A stretch of DNA of 64,000 nucleotides from an uncultured Spirochaetaceae bacterium. Lineage in GTDB: Bacteria; Spirochaetota; Spirochaetia; Sphaerochaetales; Sphaerochaetaceae. The stretch covers positions 62,001 through 126,000 of the forward strand of contig CALXKU010000003.1 in assembly GCA_944389025.1 (NCBI GenBank), written 5' to 3'. Every line of letters begins with the position of its first letter. Within the stretch, counting starts at the first letter, position 1. Below are positions 17,241-26,135 of the stretch, one piece after another. A program made the translations under genes and the position numbers. The notes below the pieces were generated by a model. The model made no database searches. It saw only the letters and a list, made by a program, of their open reading frames with translations, and was not told the DNA's origin.

Positions 17241-17963
17241 TTACCTCACATACTTGGTTATAGTGTTTGTTATCAGCACAATCAGGCTTAGCAGTATTAT
17301 CAAGAAATCTCTTTTCCCGTATTGTCTGCAAGTCTTTCGTTTTGAGGGATCATAGCCACGGCTTATGAGGGCATCAACATAGGCTTCGGTCCTGTCGATA
17401 AGATCTGAGAGTATGCTCGCTGTAAGCTCTGAGAGAAACCTTATCGGGTGCGAGAGAAATGATGCCCCTCGTGCTTTTCTCGCTTCAAACATACAGCTTG
17501 AGCTGTCTATTATAAGAGGGATCATGGAGAGTGTTATCTCCATTACAGCTGCTAAGGAGTATGCGTAGCGTCCTAGAACATGGGATAGAGCTGAGCCCAA
17601 TGAACGTGATAGCTCGTCTGGCATCGTCGTGTCCGTAAGTATCATGGAGGAGAGTATCATAGAGCAGAAGGAGACTGTTTTCGCTGTAGCTTTCAGCATG
17701 CCATTGCCCGATATGTATTCCGATAGTCCCATCACTATGGCAAGGATTATGAAGAATATGCTCTCTTTCAAATAGGAACGCCAAGGAAGGCGTATCATGA
17801 TGGCCAGAAAGAGGGGAAAGAGTGCAAGTATGAACACCGATTCCGCTTTTGCTGTCGTTATCACCGTAGTGTATGAGAGCAGTGCAATGAGCTTCGTGTT
17901 CGGATTCAGAGAACTTAAGAAGTTCTCATTTGCCCTGTAGTGGAATATCACTGCCTGAGCCAT
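17241..17963 (-). CDS. bioN: ECF transporter transmembrane T component (BioN/CbiQ type)
   Basis: A 240-residue EcfT-type protein with five to six hydrophobic helices. The C-terminal cytoplasmic coupling helices carry the paired motifs FEARKARGASFL (residues 159-170) and DALISRGYDPSKRK, i.e. the two conserved Ala-Arg-Gly signatures that dock onto the ATPase. It transmits ATP hydrolysis to BioY. It overlaps bioM by 16 bp and precedes bioY by 4 bp. Confidence 0.88.
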   Translation of the reverse strand: MAQAVIFHYRANENFLSSLNPNTKLIALLSYTTVITTAKAESVFILALFPLFLAIMIRLPWRSYLKESIFFIILAIVMGLSEYISGNGMLKATAKTVSFCSMILSSMILTDTTMPDELSRSLGSALSHVLGRYAYSLAAVMEITLSMIPLIIDSSSCMFEARKARGASFLSHPIRFLSELTASILSDLIDRTEAYVDALISRGYDPSKRKTCRQYGKRDFLIILLSLIVLITNTITKYVR

Positions 17964-18688
17964 GATAGCTCCTTGAATTCGGCATTCTTTGGAAGATAGA
18001 TGCCGTGATCTCGCAGTTTCCCATATATCTCGGGCGAATTTCCCCTTTCTACTATCCGCCCTTCTTCCATGATAAGAAGCGTATCCGTATGGGCTATGAA
18101 CTTCTCCGCCTCATGGGTCACCGTCAGAACCGTATAGCCTTTCTCATGAAGGGAGAGAAGGGCTTTCAACACGGAGAGGGTTGATGGATAGTCCAGATTT
18201 GCAAAAGGCTCATCGAGAAGTATTACATTTGGCTCCATCGCGAGGATTCCAGCGATCGCGCATTTTCTCATCTCTCCCCCCGATAGCGTCTGGGGCCTCT
18301 GCTGCGCCTTATCCTTCAAGTCCATCAGGGCCAAGGCATTCTCAACCCTGCGCTCAATCTCACCCTTGTCGAGTCCCAGGTTCTCAGGCCCGAATGCGAC
18401 ATCCTTTTCAACGCTCTGGCTGACAATCTGCATTTCCGCACTTTGAAAAACAAGCGCAATCTCCCTCATCCTTTTCTTCTCATCGGCCTCAGTTCCGTTT
18501 ATGAGGATTTTTCCGCTTTTGGGCTTGCTCAGTCCCTTGAGGCATCTGAGAAGCTGGCTTTTGCCAGCCCCGTTCCTTCCACATAGGATGGCGAAAGAAC
18601 CTTTTTTAATGGAGAACGATATGTTCTCAAACACCATTTTGCCACCGATGGAAAAAGAGAGGTTTTCAATGCTTAGAGCGTCTTCCAT
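17948..18688 (-). CDS. bioM: ECF transporter ATP-binding component (BioM type)
   Basis: A 246-residue ABC ATPase. Walker A is CGRNGAGKSQ (residues 36-45), Q-loop VFQSAEMQIVSQSVEKDVAFG, signature LSGGEMRKCAI, Walker B VILLDEPFANLDYP and the switch VTHE. The VSQSVEKDVAFGPEN stretch is characteristic of ECF-type EcfA proteins. First gene of the biotin-uptake operon. No strong ribosome site precedes the ATG, and the best promoter match places transcription start almost at the ATG, so translation may be leaderless. Confidence 0.9.
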   Translation of the reverse strand: MEDALSIENLSFSIGGKMVFENISFSIKKGSFAILCGRNGAGKSQLLRCLKGLSKPKSGKILINGTEADEKKRMREIALVFQSAEMQIVSQSVEKDVAFGPENLGLDKGEIERRVENALALMDLKDKAQQRPQTLSGGEMRKCAIAGILAMEPNVILLDEPFANLDYPSTLSVLKALLSLHEKGYTVLTVTHEAEKFIAHTDTLLIMEEGRIVERGNSPEIYGKLRDHGIYLPKNAEFKELSWLRQ

Positions 18689-18695
18689 GGGTTGG

Positions 18696-18724
18696 AGAAT
18701 ACATCATATCAATCATTCTGTAAA
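18696..18724 (-). promoter_or_regulatory. Predicted bioMNY promoter
   Basis: On the minus strand TTTACA (18724-18719) lies 17 nt from TATTCT (18701-18696). The -35 is part of the downstream arm of the BirA-like operator, so a bound repressor would block RNA polymerase. The -10 is only about 8 nt from the bioM ATG. A second possible -10 (TATACT, 18759-18754) lies upstream of the operator. Confidence 0.45.
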
Positions 18725-18749
18725 CCATCTAAGCTTATAAAGTTTACAG
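18718..18749. promoter_or_regulatory. BirA-type biotin operator
   Basis: CTGTAAAC (18718-18725) and its exact reverse complement GTTTACAG (18742-18749) are separated by 16 bp. This matches the classical bacterial BirA operator, in which TTGTAAAC and GTTTACAA flank about 15-16 bp. It lies 30 bp before bioM. The same 300-bp gap also holds the upstream region of the xylulokinase operon, where no clear promoter was recognised beyond a TATAAT at 18964-18969. Confidence 0.8.
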
Positions 18750-19002
18750 AAGTAGTATAAAGATTCCTGCCCTTGTCCTTCTGGGATTCACATACTAGGC
18801 AATGCTATTGGACACAATAAAAAAGTGTTTGTTGAGAGTTCCAACATTGATGATGTATCCTATGAGAGATCATGTTATTTGTAATTTTGACTGAAATGAT
18901 TCGTATCTTCATAGGTGGTATAGGGTAGTAAGAGATCAGAATTCATGACTATGTTATGAACAATATAATAAAGATTGCAAAGAATATTTGAAGGAGGGGA
19001 AT

Positions 19003-20487
19003 GTGAGTCTCTATTTAGGTGTTGATCTTGGTACATCAGGGGTAAAGGTAATACTTGTAAACGAGAGTGGGGTCGTTCTCAATACTGTGACTAAAGAGTA
19101 TGAGCTTCATTTCCCTCATCCAGGCTGGGCGGAGGAGAACGCTGCGGACTGGTGGGATATGACCAAGGAAGGTATAAGGGAGGTGATCTCTGATGTGAAT
19201 GCTGCATCCGTCAGGGCGATAGCTGTAGCAGGACAGATGCACGGTCTTGTCACTCTCGATGAGAATGGTGAGGTTATCAGACCCGCCATATTATGGAATG
19301 ATGGCCGCTGTGATAAGGAAACCGACTATCTTAATAATGAAATCGGGAAGGAGTATCTTTCATCTTGCACGGCTAACATCGCATTTGCCGGATTCACCCT
19401 TCCAAAGATCCTATGGATGAGGAATAACGAGAAGCGGAATTTTGATCGGATACGCAAGATTATGCTTCCAAAGGACTATATAAACTATAAGCTGACGGGA
19501 GAGTTCGCAACCGACTATTCCGATGCCTCGGGAATGCTTCTTCTGGATGTTAAGAACAAGTGCTGGTCCGATGATATGATAGCGCTTGCGGGGATAGATA
19601 AGGAGATGCTTTGCACTCTTCATGAGAGTTTCGATGTTATCGGTAAGCTGAAAAAAGATGTGGCATCTGAACTTGGCCTTAGCTGGGATGTCATTGTCGC
19701 AGCGGGCGCTGGGGATAACGCGGCTGCAGCAATCGGGACAGGAACGGTAGGAGAGGGAAGATGCAACATAAGCATTGGAACAAGCGGGACAATCTTCATC
19801 TCCTCCGATTCTTTCAGTGTCGATAAGAATAACGCGCTTCATAGTTTTGCCCATGCCGATGGTCACTATCATTTGATGGGATGTATGCTCTCAGCCGGCT
19901 CTGCAAGCAGATGGTGGATGCTTAGCATACTTGGCTCTCATGACTATCCGGCACTCGAGGCTGCGATAGAGGAGTCCCGTCTAGGGCATAACAACGTCTA
20001 TTTCCTTCCATATCTTATGGGTGAGCGAAGCCCGATAAATGACACCGATGCTCGTGGAACTTTCACTGGCATCAGCATGGACACCACTACCGCAGACCTT
20101 ACCCAGAGTGTGCTTGAAGGTGTTGCTTTCGCTTTCCGTGACAGTTATGAGATTGCACGCTCATTAGGAATCGATATAAAAAAGAGCATGATCTGCGGAG
20201 GTGGAAGCCGATCTCCGCTATGGAGGAAGATAATGGCGAATGTGCTTGCCATTCCTCTTGAGAGCCTTGAGACGGAGCAGGGGCCGGGCTATGGTGCAAG
20301 CATTCTTGCCATGGTTTCAGATGGACTATTTCCGTCCGTTAAGGAGGCCTCCGATTCTCTTGTCAAGGTGAAGTCGGTAACATATCCTGACGAGAAGCTT
20401 ATAAAGGCTTATGATGATAGGTATGCTGGATTCAGGGAAATCTATCCGGCTATGAAAGGTATGTTCAAGACCTTGGGAGGTAAGTGA
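19003..20487 (+). CDS. xylB: Xylulokinase
   Basis: A 494-residue FGGY kinase. YLGVDLGTSGVKVILVNE is the N-terminal phosphate-1 motif; IAVAGQMHGLVTLD and RPAILWNDGRCDKE are the sugar-binding segments characteristic of xylulokinases, and MICGGGSRSPLWRKIMANVL closes the ATP site. It phosphorylates D-xylulose or a close ketose. The start is GTG at 19003, placed by AAGGAGGGG 5 nt upstream; the ATG two bases earlier is out of frame. It overlaps the next reading frame region at its TGA, so it is the first gene of a three-gene sugar operon. Confidence 0.88.
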   Translation: MSLYLGVDLGTSGVKVILVNESGVVLNTVTKEYELHFPHPGWAEENAADWWDMTKEGIREVISDVNAASVRAIAVAGQMHGLVTLDENGEVIRPAILWNDGRCDKETDYLNNEIGKEYLSSCTANIAFAGFTLPKILWMRNNEKRNFDRIRKIMLPKDYINYKLTGEFATDYSDASGMLLLDVKNKCWSDDMIALAGIDKEMLCTLHESFDVIGKLKKDVASELGLSWDVIVAAGAGDNAAAAIGTGTVGEGRCNISIGTSGTIFISSDSFSVDKNNALHSFAHADGHYHLMGCMLSAGSASRWWMLSILGSHDYPALEAAIEESRLGHNNVYFLPYLMGERSPINDTDARGTFTGISMDTTTADLTQSVLEGVAFAFRDSYEIARSLGIDIKKSMICGGGSRSPLWRKIMANVLAIPLESLETEQGPGYGASILAMVSDGLFPSVKEASDSLVKVKSVTYPDEKLIKAYDDRYAGFREIYPAMKGMFKTLGGK

Positions 20488-20489
20488 TC

Positions 20490-21122
20490 ATGGAGATAAG
20501 AAGTGTTTTCGATAGCTCGTTCAGGGAGTATGGGGAGGTTCTGGAGAATCTTGATGTATCAACCCTTCTTAAGAGGGCGTCTGAAATTGAGTACGGTGAG
20601 GGTGTATGTTATGAACCCTCGATAGCCAGTCTTGAGGAGGATGGGATTTTCCAGATCCTCCAGGATAACGCCTATGGCGGACTTCCTATACAGTTTGGGC
20701 TCTGTTACGGACATAATACGAAACTCAACTGTCTTGAGTACCACAGGTGCTCGGAAATAAACATCGGGGTATATGATTTCATCCTTCTACTTGCGAAAAA
20801 GGAGAAAATCGTGGATGGCAAGCTCGATACGTCATGCGTTGAGGCATTCCGTGTTCCCAAAGGCATTGCAGTCAGGCTTTACGAGACAAGCCTGCACTAT
20901 GCTCCATGTCAGGCTTCTCTGGACGAGGGTTTCAAGGTTGTCATCGTTCTTCCCAAGGGAACTAACACTGACGCTCCTAAGCTGAATGTGATCTCAGAGG
21001 AGGACAGGCTTCTTACAGCACGCAATAAATGGCTTTTAGCACATGCTGAGAGCAGTGAGGCTAGCTCTGGTGCGGTTGTCTGTCTTACTGGTGAAAATAT
21101 AGATATTAAGAACATGATATGA
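20490..21122 (+). CDS. DUF4867 family protein (cupin-like, sugar operon)
   Basis: A 210-residue protein of the DUF4867 type, typically found next to fucose/arabinose isomerases and sugar kinases. LEYHRCSEINIGVYDFILLL (near residue 80) has the cupin metal-ligand spacing with His and Glu, and LHYAPCQ near 135 gives a further His. It may be a metal-dependent sugar isomerase or mutarotase; function is unproven. The ATG at 20490 is preferred because GGGAGG lies 9 nt upstream; a GTG at 20484 is in frame. It starts 2 bp after the xylB stop. Confidence 0.7.
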   Translation: MEIRSVFDSSFREYGEVLENLDVSTLLKRASEIEYGEGVCYEPSIASLEEDGIFQILQDNAYGGLPIQFGLCYGHNTKLNCLEYHRCSEINIGVYDFILLLAKKEKIVDGKLDTSCVEAFRVPKGIAVRLYETSLHYAPCQASLDEGFKVVIVLPKGTNTDAPKLNVISEEDRLLTARNKWLLAHAESSEASSGAVVCLTGENIDIKNMI

Positions 21123-21135
21123 AAAGGAGGCGAGA

Positions 21136-22611
21136 ATGAACAATATTCCGCAGATTAAACTTGGGCTTATAGCCGTAAGCAGGGGGTGCTTTCCGAAAGA
21201 ACTCTCTGAGAGGAGAAGGGATGCCATCAAGGCTTCTTATAAGGGGGAAATTTACGACTCGAAGATTATCGTAACTACGGAAAAGGATGCCATCGCAGCT
21301 GTTGAAGATGTAAAGAAGAATGGTGTTGATTCCCTTGTCGTCTTCCTTGGCAACTTCGGTCCTGAGACACCTGAGACACTGATCAGCGAATTTTTCGATG
21401 GCCCCATAATGTATGTTGCAGCAGCAGAAGGGGACGGTGATCTCTTTGATGGAAGAGGAGATGCTTATTGCGGTCTTCTCAACTGCTCATACAATCTTGG
21501 ACTGAGAAAGAAGAAGGCATATATCCCGGAGCATCCGGTGGCAAACGCCAAGGAGCTTGCAAAAAGAATTGAGGAGTTCGTTCCTGTAGCAACGGCTGTT
21601 GTCGGTCTTAAGAATCTTAAGATCATCGCATTCGGTCCTCGCCCAGACGATTTCCTCGCATGTAACGCACCTATAAAAGCTCTCTATGATCTTGGTGTCG
21701 CAGTTGAGGAGAACAGTGAGCTCGATCTTCTTGTGGCATATAACAAGCATGCGGGAGATCCCCGTATTCCTGGTAAGATGAAGGAGATGGAGGCTGAGCT
21801 TGGGACGGAGAACAGGTACTCAGGTGTTCTTCCTCGTCTTGCACAGTATGAGCTTACGCTCCTTGACTGGGCTGAGGAGCATAAGGGCAGCAGGAAATAT
21901 GTGGCATTCGCCAACAAGTGCTGGCCAGCGTTCCAGACCGAGTTCAAGTTCGTTCCATGCTATGTCAACAGCCGCCTGGTCGCACAGGGTATCCCGGTTT
22001 CATGCGAGGTCGATATCTACGGAGCTCTTTCTGAGTATATCGGATTATGCGTGTCAGACTACCCTGTAACACTGCTTGATATAAACAATACCGTTCCTGA
22101 GAGCATGTATGATAAGGCTATAAAGGGTAAGTATGACTGCCGCCTGGAGGAGGTTTTCATGGGCTTCCACTGTGGAAACACGAGCTGCGGACTTCTGAAG
22201 AATCCTCATATGGGCTATCAGCTGATAATGAAGAGGGATCTTGAGCCGGAGCTTAAGGAACCGGATATCACCCGTGGAACGATGGAGGGTAACATCAAGG
22301 CTGGAGAGATCACGTTCTTCCGTCTTCAGAGCAGTGCCGATACCACACTCAAAGCATATGTTGCAGAAGGTGAGGTCCTTGATGTGAACTGTGAGAGTTT
22401 CGGATCCATCGGTGTCTTCAAAATCAGTGAGATGGACCGCTTCTATCGCCATGTGCTAATTGAGAAGCAGTACCCCCATCATGGAGCTGTCGCATTCGGA
22501 CACTATGGAAAGGCGCTCTTCTCCGTATTCAGATATCTTGGAATCGCCGATATCTCATACAATCAGCCGAAGAGCCTGCCATACCCGAGCGAGAACCCGT
22601 TCGAGTGCTAA
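21136..22611 (+). CDS. L-fucose/L-arabinose isomerase family protein
   Basis: A 491-residue protein with the N-terminal Rossmann-like domains and C-terminal barrel of the FucI/AraA superfamily. VVFLGNFGPETPE and GRGDAYCGLLN lie in the N-terminal domain; VSCEVDIYGALSEYIGL supplies the active-site Glu and LDINNT the Asp; GFHCGNTSCGLLKNP gives the His. It probably interconverts an aldose and a ketose that the adjacent kinase phosphorylates. The exact sugar (fucose, D-arabinose or another) cannot be decided. AAAGGAGG precedes the start. Confidence 0.8.
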   Translation: MNNIPQIKLGLIAVSRGCFPKELSERRRDAIKASYKGEIYDSKIIVTTEKDAIAAVEDVKKNGVDSLVVFLGNFGPETPETLISEFFDGPIMYVAAAEGDGDLFDGRGDAYCGLLNCSYNLGLRKKKAYIPEHPVANAKELAKRIEEFVPVATAVVGLKNLKIIAFGPRPDDFLACNAPIKALYDLGVAVEENSELDLLVAYNKHAGDPRIPGKMKEMEAELGTENRYSGVLPRLAQYELTLLDWAEEHKGSRKYVAFANKCWPAFQTEFKFVPCYVNSRLVAQGIPVSCEVDIYGALSEYIGLCVSDYPVTLLDINNTVPESMYDKAIKGKYDCRLEEVFMGFHCGNTSCGLLKNPHMGYQLIMKRDLEPELKEPDITRGTMEGNIKAGEITFFRLQSSADTTLKAYVAEGEVLDVNCESFGSIGVFKISEMDRFYRHVLIEKQYPHHGAVAFGHYGKALFSVFRYLGIADISYNQPKSLPYPSENPFEC

Positions 22612-22645
22612 TCGAATAAGCTTTCTCGAAATACATTTTTTCATC

Positions 22646-22676
22646 CCCGGTGGTACATGAGTGCATGTCCACCGGG
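22646..22676 (+). terminator. Hairpin after the sugar operon
   Basis: CCCGGTGG (22646-22653) pairs with CCACCGGG (22669-22676), and ACATG inside pairs with CATGT, giving a long nearly perfect stem 35 bp after the isomerase stop. There is no immediate T-run; the first runs of T come about 18 nt later. Probable terminator or mRNA-end stabiliser. Confidence 0.5.
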
Positions 22677-22758
22677 CTAATTTGGGTTATACGTTTTTTT
22701 ATTTTCTCTTTTTGTTTGCAGGAATTTTACATTTTCGCATTTCTTTGCACTAATTAAT

Positions 22759-23646
22759 ATGAGCAAAACTACAAAGCAAAGCATAGATGCGAAGATATGG
22801 AAGATTCTGCATAGCGAGACACTTTTAAGCGATCTTACCTTTCGTTTCGCATGTGAGAGCTTCCCTGATTTCCCTGCATACATAGCGTCAGCGATTACAG
22901 GGGAGACTGTCATCCCGAAAGATGTAAGACTGCAGCACAGGATTATGAACCCGGGAGGCAGGGATATCATAACGGATGTCATGGTGTATGGTGAGGATGG
23001 GAGTGTTTACGATCTTGAACCCAATAAATACATTGAGGGCTCATCTATTGAACGTGGACTTTTCCATATGTACCTGGTTGGCTCAAAGCTGCTTAAGCCG
23101 GGTGAGAATTGGAAGGATTTGAGAAAAGGTACGGTGATACTGCTTAACAGGCATGACATCTTCAGGGATGGGGATAGTCTCAAACATTTCTCAATCACTG
23201 ATTTGGAAAAAGGGTGGATTGCATCTGAAAAAGCCATGAAACTGAGTATTGCACACGTCTCGCCTGATGGAACAAGGGGCGATGAGATTGATGAGCTATT
23301 CAGAGATCTTTCTGTGATGTATGCAGATGTGGAAATGAGTTTGCCAGAGACTAAAAAGATAGTAAAATATATTTTGGATAAAGGAGTTCAGGAAAACATG
23401 TATGAATATATGAGAGAGTATTTTGCAGAGGAGCTTGCCGAGGGTAGGGCTGCTGCGAGGGCGGAGGCCAGAGCAGAAGGTCTGGCTGAAGGTAGAGCTG
23501 AAGGTAGAAGAGAAGGACGAAAAGAAGGACGACGGGAAGAAAGACTTGCAAATGCAAAAGCCATGCTTAGAGGTGGTATTTCTTCTGATCGTGTAGCAGA
23601 TATTCTCAAGCTTTCTGATAGTGATATGAAAGAGATTATGAATTAA
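22759..23646 (+). CDS. Rpn family PD-(D/E)XK nuclease / putative transposase
   Basis: A 295-residue member of the recombination-promoting nuclease group. The N-terminal SETLLSDLTFRFACESFP and the core DIITDVMVYGEDGSVYDLEPNKY carry the Asp and Glu of a PD-(D/E)XK site, although the usual E-x-Q/K is E-x-N here. GLFHMYLVGSKLLKPGENW and VILLNRHDIF are also typical. The C-terminus (about residues 220-260) is a run of AEGRAEGR-like repeats predicted to form a charged helix, and then SSDRVADILKLSDSDMKEIM. It is a single gene; these genes are usually multicopy in spirochaetes. Confidence 0.75.
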   Translation: MSKTTKQSIDAKIWKILHSETLLSDLTFRFACESFPDFPAYIASAITGETVIPKDVRLQHRIMNPGGRDIITDVMVYGEDGSVYDLEPNKYIEGSSIERGLFHMYLVGSKLLKPGENWKDLRKGTVILLNRHDIFRDGDSLKHFSITDLEKGWIASEKAMKLSIAHVSPDGTRGDEIDELFRDLSVMYADVEMSLPETKKIVKYILDKGVQENMYEYMREYFAEELAEGRAAARAEARAEGLAEGRAEGRREGRKEGRREERLANAKAMLRGGISSDRVADILKLSDSDMKEIMN

Positions 23647-23701
23647 GGGAAAATAATTCAGGCTTGAAGAGCGTTTCTTCAAAGCCTTTCATGTTTCCAA
23701 G

Positions 23702-24280
23702 TCAATTAATAATGTAATCCAGCACTGATAGGGCTACTAATGAGGCGGGGAATCTTAAGGCCATGCCAACATATCCGTTTACCAATATGCTGAAATTTGA
23801 ATTTCTTGCATCATCGAATATTAAGAACTGTGGGTAGGCTGTAGCTCCCAAAGTGAATCCTATGGCGTTTTTTTCTCCAATGAAGTAAGAGATTGATGCA
23901 TCTGCTCCAACACCGATTCCGACAGAAGGCTCTACGACTCCCGTCTCACTGACTACTGCCGGTCCGATAAGAAAGTTCATCGATAACCCTGAAGTAAGCT
24001 GGAATTGTAATCCCAGCCCTGTGATGAACCCAAATGACATCAAAAAATCATCGGGATGATTCAAGCCGAAGAGCATGTCTCCATGAACTCCATAACCGAT
24101 TGCGGACACAGAGTTTACAGATGCATAATAGCTATATGCGCCATTGAAACCGAGAAGTGCGGTATTATCTTTTGAGGAATATCCTCCAGTTATGCCAGCA
24201 ACAGCAAGATCGCTATCTGCTGCCAGAGGTAGCAAAACAATTGTTATCAGAATGATAAGCAGTGCTAATAACTTTCTCAT
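23702..24280 (-). CDS. Small outer-membrane beta-barrel-like protein
   Basis: A 192-residue exported protein with a signal peptide (MRKLLALLIILITIVLLPLAA). The mature part alternates hydrophobic and small residues with many Gly (FGFITGLGLQFQLTSGLSMN; VGIGVGADASISYF), as in eight-stranded outer-membrane barrels. No conserved domain is recognised. It lies between the Rpn-like gene and the membrane protein gene below, both unrelated in function. Beta-barrel prediction only. Confidence 0.55.
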   Translation of the reverse strand: MRKLLALLIILITIVLLPLAADSDLAVAGITGGYSSKDNTALLGFNGAYSYYASVNSVSAIGYGVHGDMLFGLNHPDDFLMSFGFITGLGLQFQLTSGLSMNFLIGPAVVSETGVVEPSVGIGVGADASISYFIGEKNAIGFTLGATAYPQFLIFDDARNSNFSILVNGYVGMALRFPASLVALSVLDYIIN

Positions 24281-24316
24281 GGTGCTTCCAAATTATACCA
24301 TATGGTGGTATGTTTT

Positions 24317-24997
24317 TCATTCAAAAAACCTTCTCAAATTGAATGCATCTGAAAAGGTAAAATATTTTTCAAACAGTTTGCTACATAGCCCGATTAAGGA
24401 GCCGTTTACCAGGGCACATATGACGGTCCCCCATTTTACACCCTCAAAGTGTCCAAACCCCATGAACATGAATGACATCATGATTGCTATCAGGCAACTG
24501 CAGCAATCATATGCTGTCTTTGTCTTACTGATGCTGAAATTGAATTTTGAAGATATTTCCTTCACAAAAAGCTCGTATGCTTCTGGGGAGATATAGGTGT
24601 TAAATAACAGTGATACCCCGATTGCGCATATTATGATACCAAAGCCATAACAGACGGTTCTTAAGGCAAGAGAATCCCCTTCAATTAATGTCATGGCTTT
24701 CATCATCAGATCCAGCACATTCCCATATATGAATGCTGTTATGAATGAAAAAATGTATTTTCTTTTAAAGCGGCGTAAGATGATGGCAAGAATGATGATA
24801 AGAACAGCCTGGAGACAGTACTCAGCCATGCCGAATGAGAACCAACTGACATATTCCGATACTTTCAGATATGTCAGGTATGCCGGAGCGACAACCATGG
24901 ACATGCCAAAATCTGCCTTTTCCATGAAAGCAGTTCCCAGTGCTAGCGTGATTATTCCAATGACATATGCCATCTCCGTGTAGAACGTCTTTTTCAT
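24317..24997 (-). CDS. YczE/YitT-like (DUF6198) integral membrane protein
   Basis: A 226-residue membrane protein with five or six helices. YVIGIITLALGTAFMEKADFGMSMVVAPAY matches the first helix and the FGMS(P/M)-like loop of YczE/DUF6198 proteins, and GFGIIICAIGVSLLFNTYISPEAYELFVKE is the matching second half. The start at 24997 was chosen because AGGAGCT precedes it; an upstream in-frame extension has no ribosome site. The function of the family is unknown. A 36-bp gap separates it from the barrel gene on the same strand. Confidence 0.65.
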   Translation of the reverse strand: MKKTFYTEMAYVIGIITLALGTAFMEKADFGMSMVVAPAYLTYLKVSEYVSWFSFGMAEYCLQAVLIIILAIILRRFKRKYIFSFITAFIYGNVLDLMMKAMTLIEGDSLALRTVCYGFGIIICAIGVSLLFNTYISPEAYELFVKEISSKFNFSISKTKTAYDCCSCLIAIMMSFMFMGFGHFEGVKWGTVICALVNGSLIGLCSKLFEKYFTFSDAFNLRRFFE

Positions 24998-25129
24998 AAG
25001 AGCTCCTAAAAAATGACGTTTGATATAGAAACGGCAAAAGATAGTGTTTTTGAATTGCGTATAAAAAAAACGCATGTTTCGTTATCTAAATATATCATAA
25101 GGCAAAGCGGTATGCCATATTGGTAATGC

Positions 25130-26020
25130 TTAAACCAGTGAATTTTCTTTTAGCGCATTCCTTTTAACTTCTTCATGGAAGAAATAATTTACAACTATCG
25201 GCTCTGAATCGAAAGGACGGTTTTCAGAGTCATCGTTTCTAAGGTATTCCAGATTTTCATCTTCGCAGAACTTTCTAAGCTCTTCATTCAAGGAGTACCA
25301 GTAGTTTCTGTTCCCTCGTATGTAGATATCCTCATAAAGAGGGTGGAGATCATTATGTTTCTCACGGATGTAATCAAGTATTCTGGGCTTGTATTCCCCT
25401 CGGAGGTTGAGGTTCTCAAGCCATATGAGATTGCATTTGTTCCTGCATTCCCTGATTATTGCCTTGCAATCCGTGATACAAGGGAAGATAGGGGATATGA
25501 AGCATGTGGTTCTTATGCCGTTCTCATGGAGCTTTTTCATTGCATTGATCTTACGCTCGATTGATACCGAGTCATCCATATCTTTTCTGAAACTGTCATC
25601 GAGTGTGTTTATGGAGAAGGATACCCTTGCATCCGGAAAAGTTCTGATGAGATCAACATCTCTGAGGACGAGATCCGATTTCGTTGCAATGCTTATGAGA
25701 GCACCGCTTCCCTGGAGCTCCTCAAGCAGTTTTCTTGTCCTTCCATACTTCTCTTCCAGAATCTGGTATGGGTCTGTGACAGAGCCGATGAAGAGTTTCT
25801 TTTTCTCATATTTTCCTGCATTCTTTATTTCTTGCCAGAACTTGACATCCACAAAACTTCCCCATGGTTCAGGATGGTTTGAGAATCTCTTCATGAAAGA
25901 GGCATAGCAGTATCTGCAACTATGAGCGCATCCCACATACGGGTTTACCGAGTAATCGGCAACCGGCAGATTGGATTTCGTCAATATGTTCTTAACTTTG
26001 ATTTCCTTCACTCGTGTCAT
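25130..26020 (-). CDS. SPL-family (COG1533) radical SAM protein
   Basis: A 296-residue radical SAM protein. CAHSCRYCYASFMKRF at about residues 31-46 is the CX3CX2C cluster-binding motif, preceded by the typical NPYVGC start of COG1533. GSVTDPYQILEEKY, TKSDLVLRDVDLI and SFSINTLDD follow the SAM-barrel order, and SPIFPCITD is the late strand. The family includes spore photoproduct lyase but most members are uncharacterised DNA or nucleotide repair-like enzymes. Divergently arranged with the TetR gene at 26136. A second, shorter SplB-like protein is at 2797-3582. Confidence 0.85.
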   Translation of the reverse strand: MTRVKEIKVKNILTKSNLPVADYSVNPYVGCAHSCRYCYASFMKRFSNHPEPWGSFVDVKFWQEIKNAGKYEKKKLFIGSVTDPYQILEEKYGRTRKLLEELQGSGALISIATKSDLVLRDVDLIRTFPDARVSFSINTLDDSFRKDMDDSVSIERKINAMKKLHENGIRTTCFISPIFPCITDCKAIIRECRNKCNLIWLENLNLRGEYKPRILDYIREKHNDLHPLYEDIYIRGNRNYWYSLNEELRKFCEDENLEYLRNDDSENRPFDSEPIVVNYFFHEEVKRNALKENSLV

Positions 26021-26092
26021 GCTATAATGATAAGAGAAAAACTATGTGAGATACAGTTTCTTAACCGAATGATAACACCCGCAGTTTTCTGT

Positions 26093-26131
26093 TATAATGC
26101 GAAAAGGAAAGCAATAGCGATGGAAAGGAGG
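26093..26131 (+). promoter_or_regulatory. Probable promoter and ribosome site of the TetR-radical SAM-metK cluster
   Basis: TATAAT at 26093-26098 is a consensus -10; a -35 match 17 nt upstream (TGATAA) is poor. AAAGGAGG just before the ATG at 26136 gives a strong ribosome site for the TetR gene. Confidence 0.4.
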
Positions 26132-26135
26132 TTCC

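Noticed and set aside
23440-23545. Short tandem repeats resembling a CRISPR or satellite array
   Set aside because: They are codon-level AEGR repeats inside the Rpn-like gene, without spacers.
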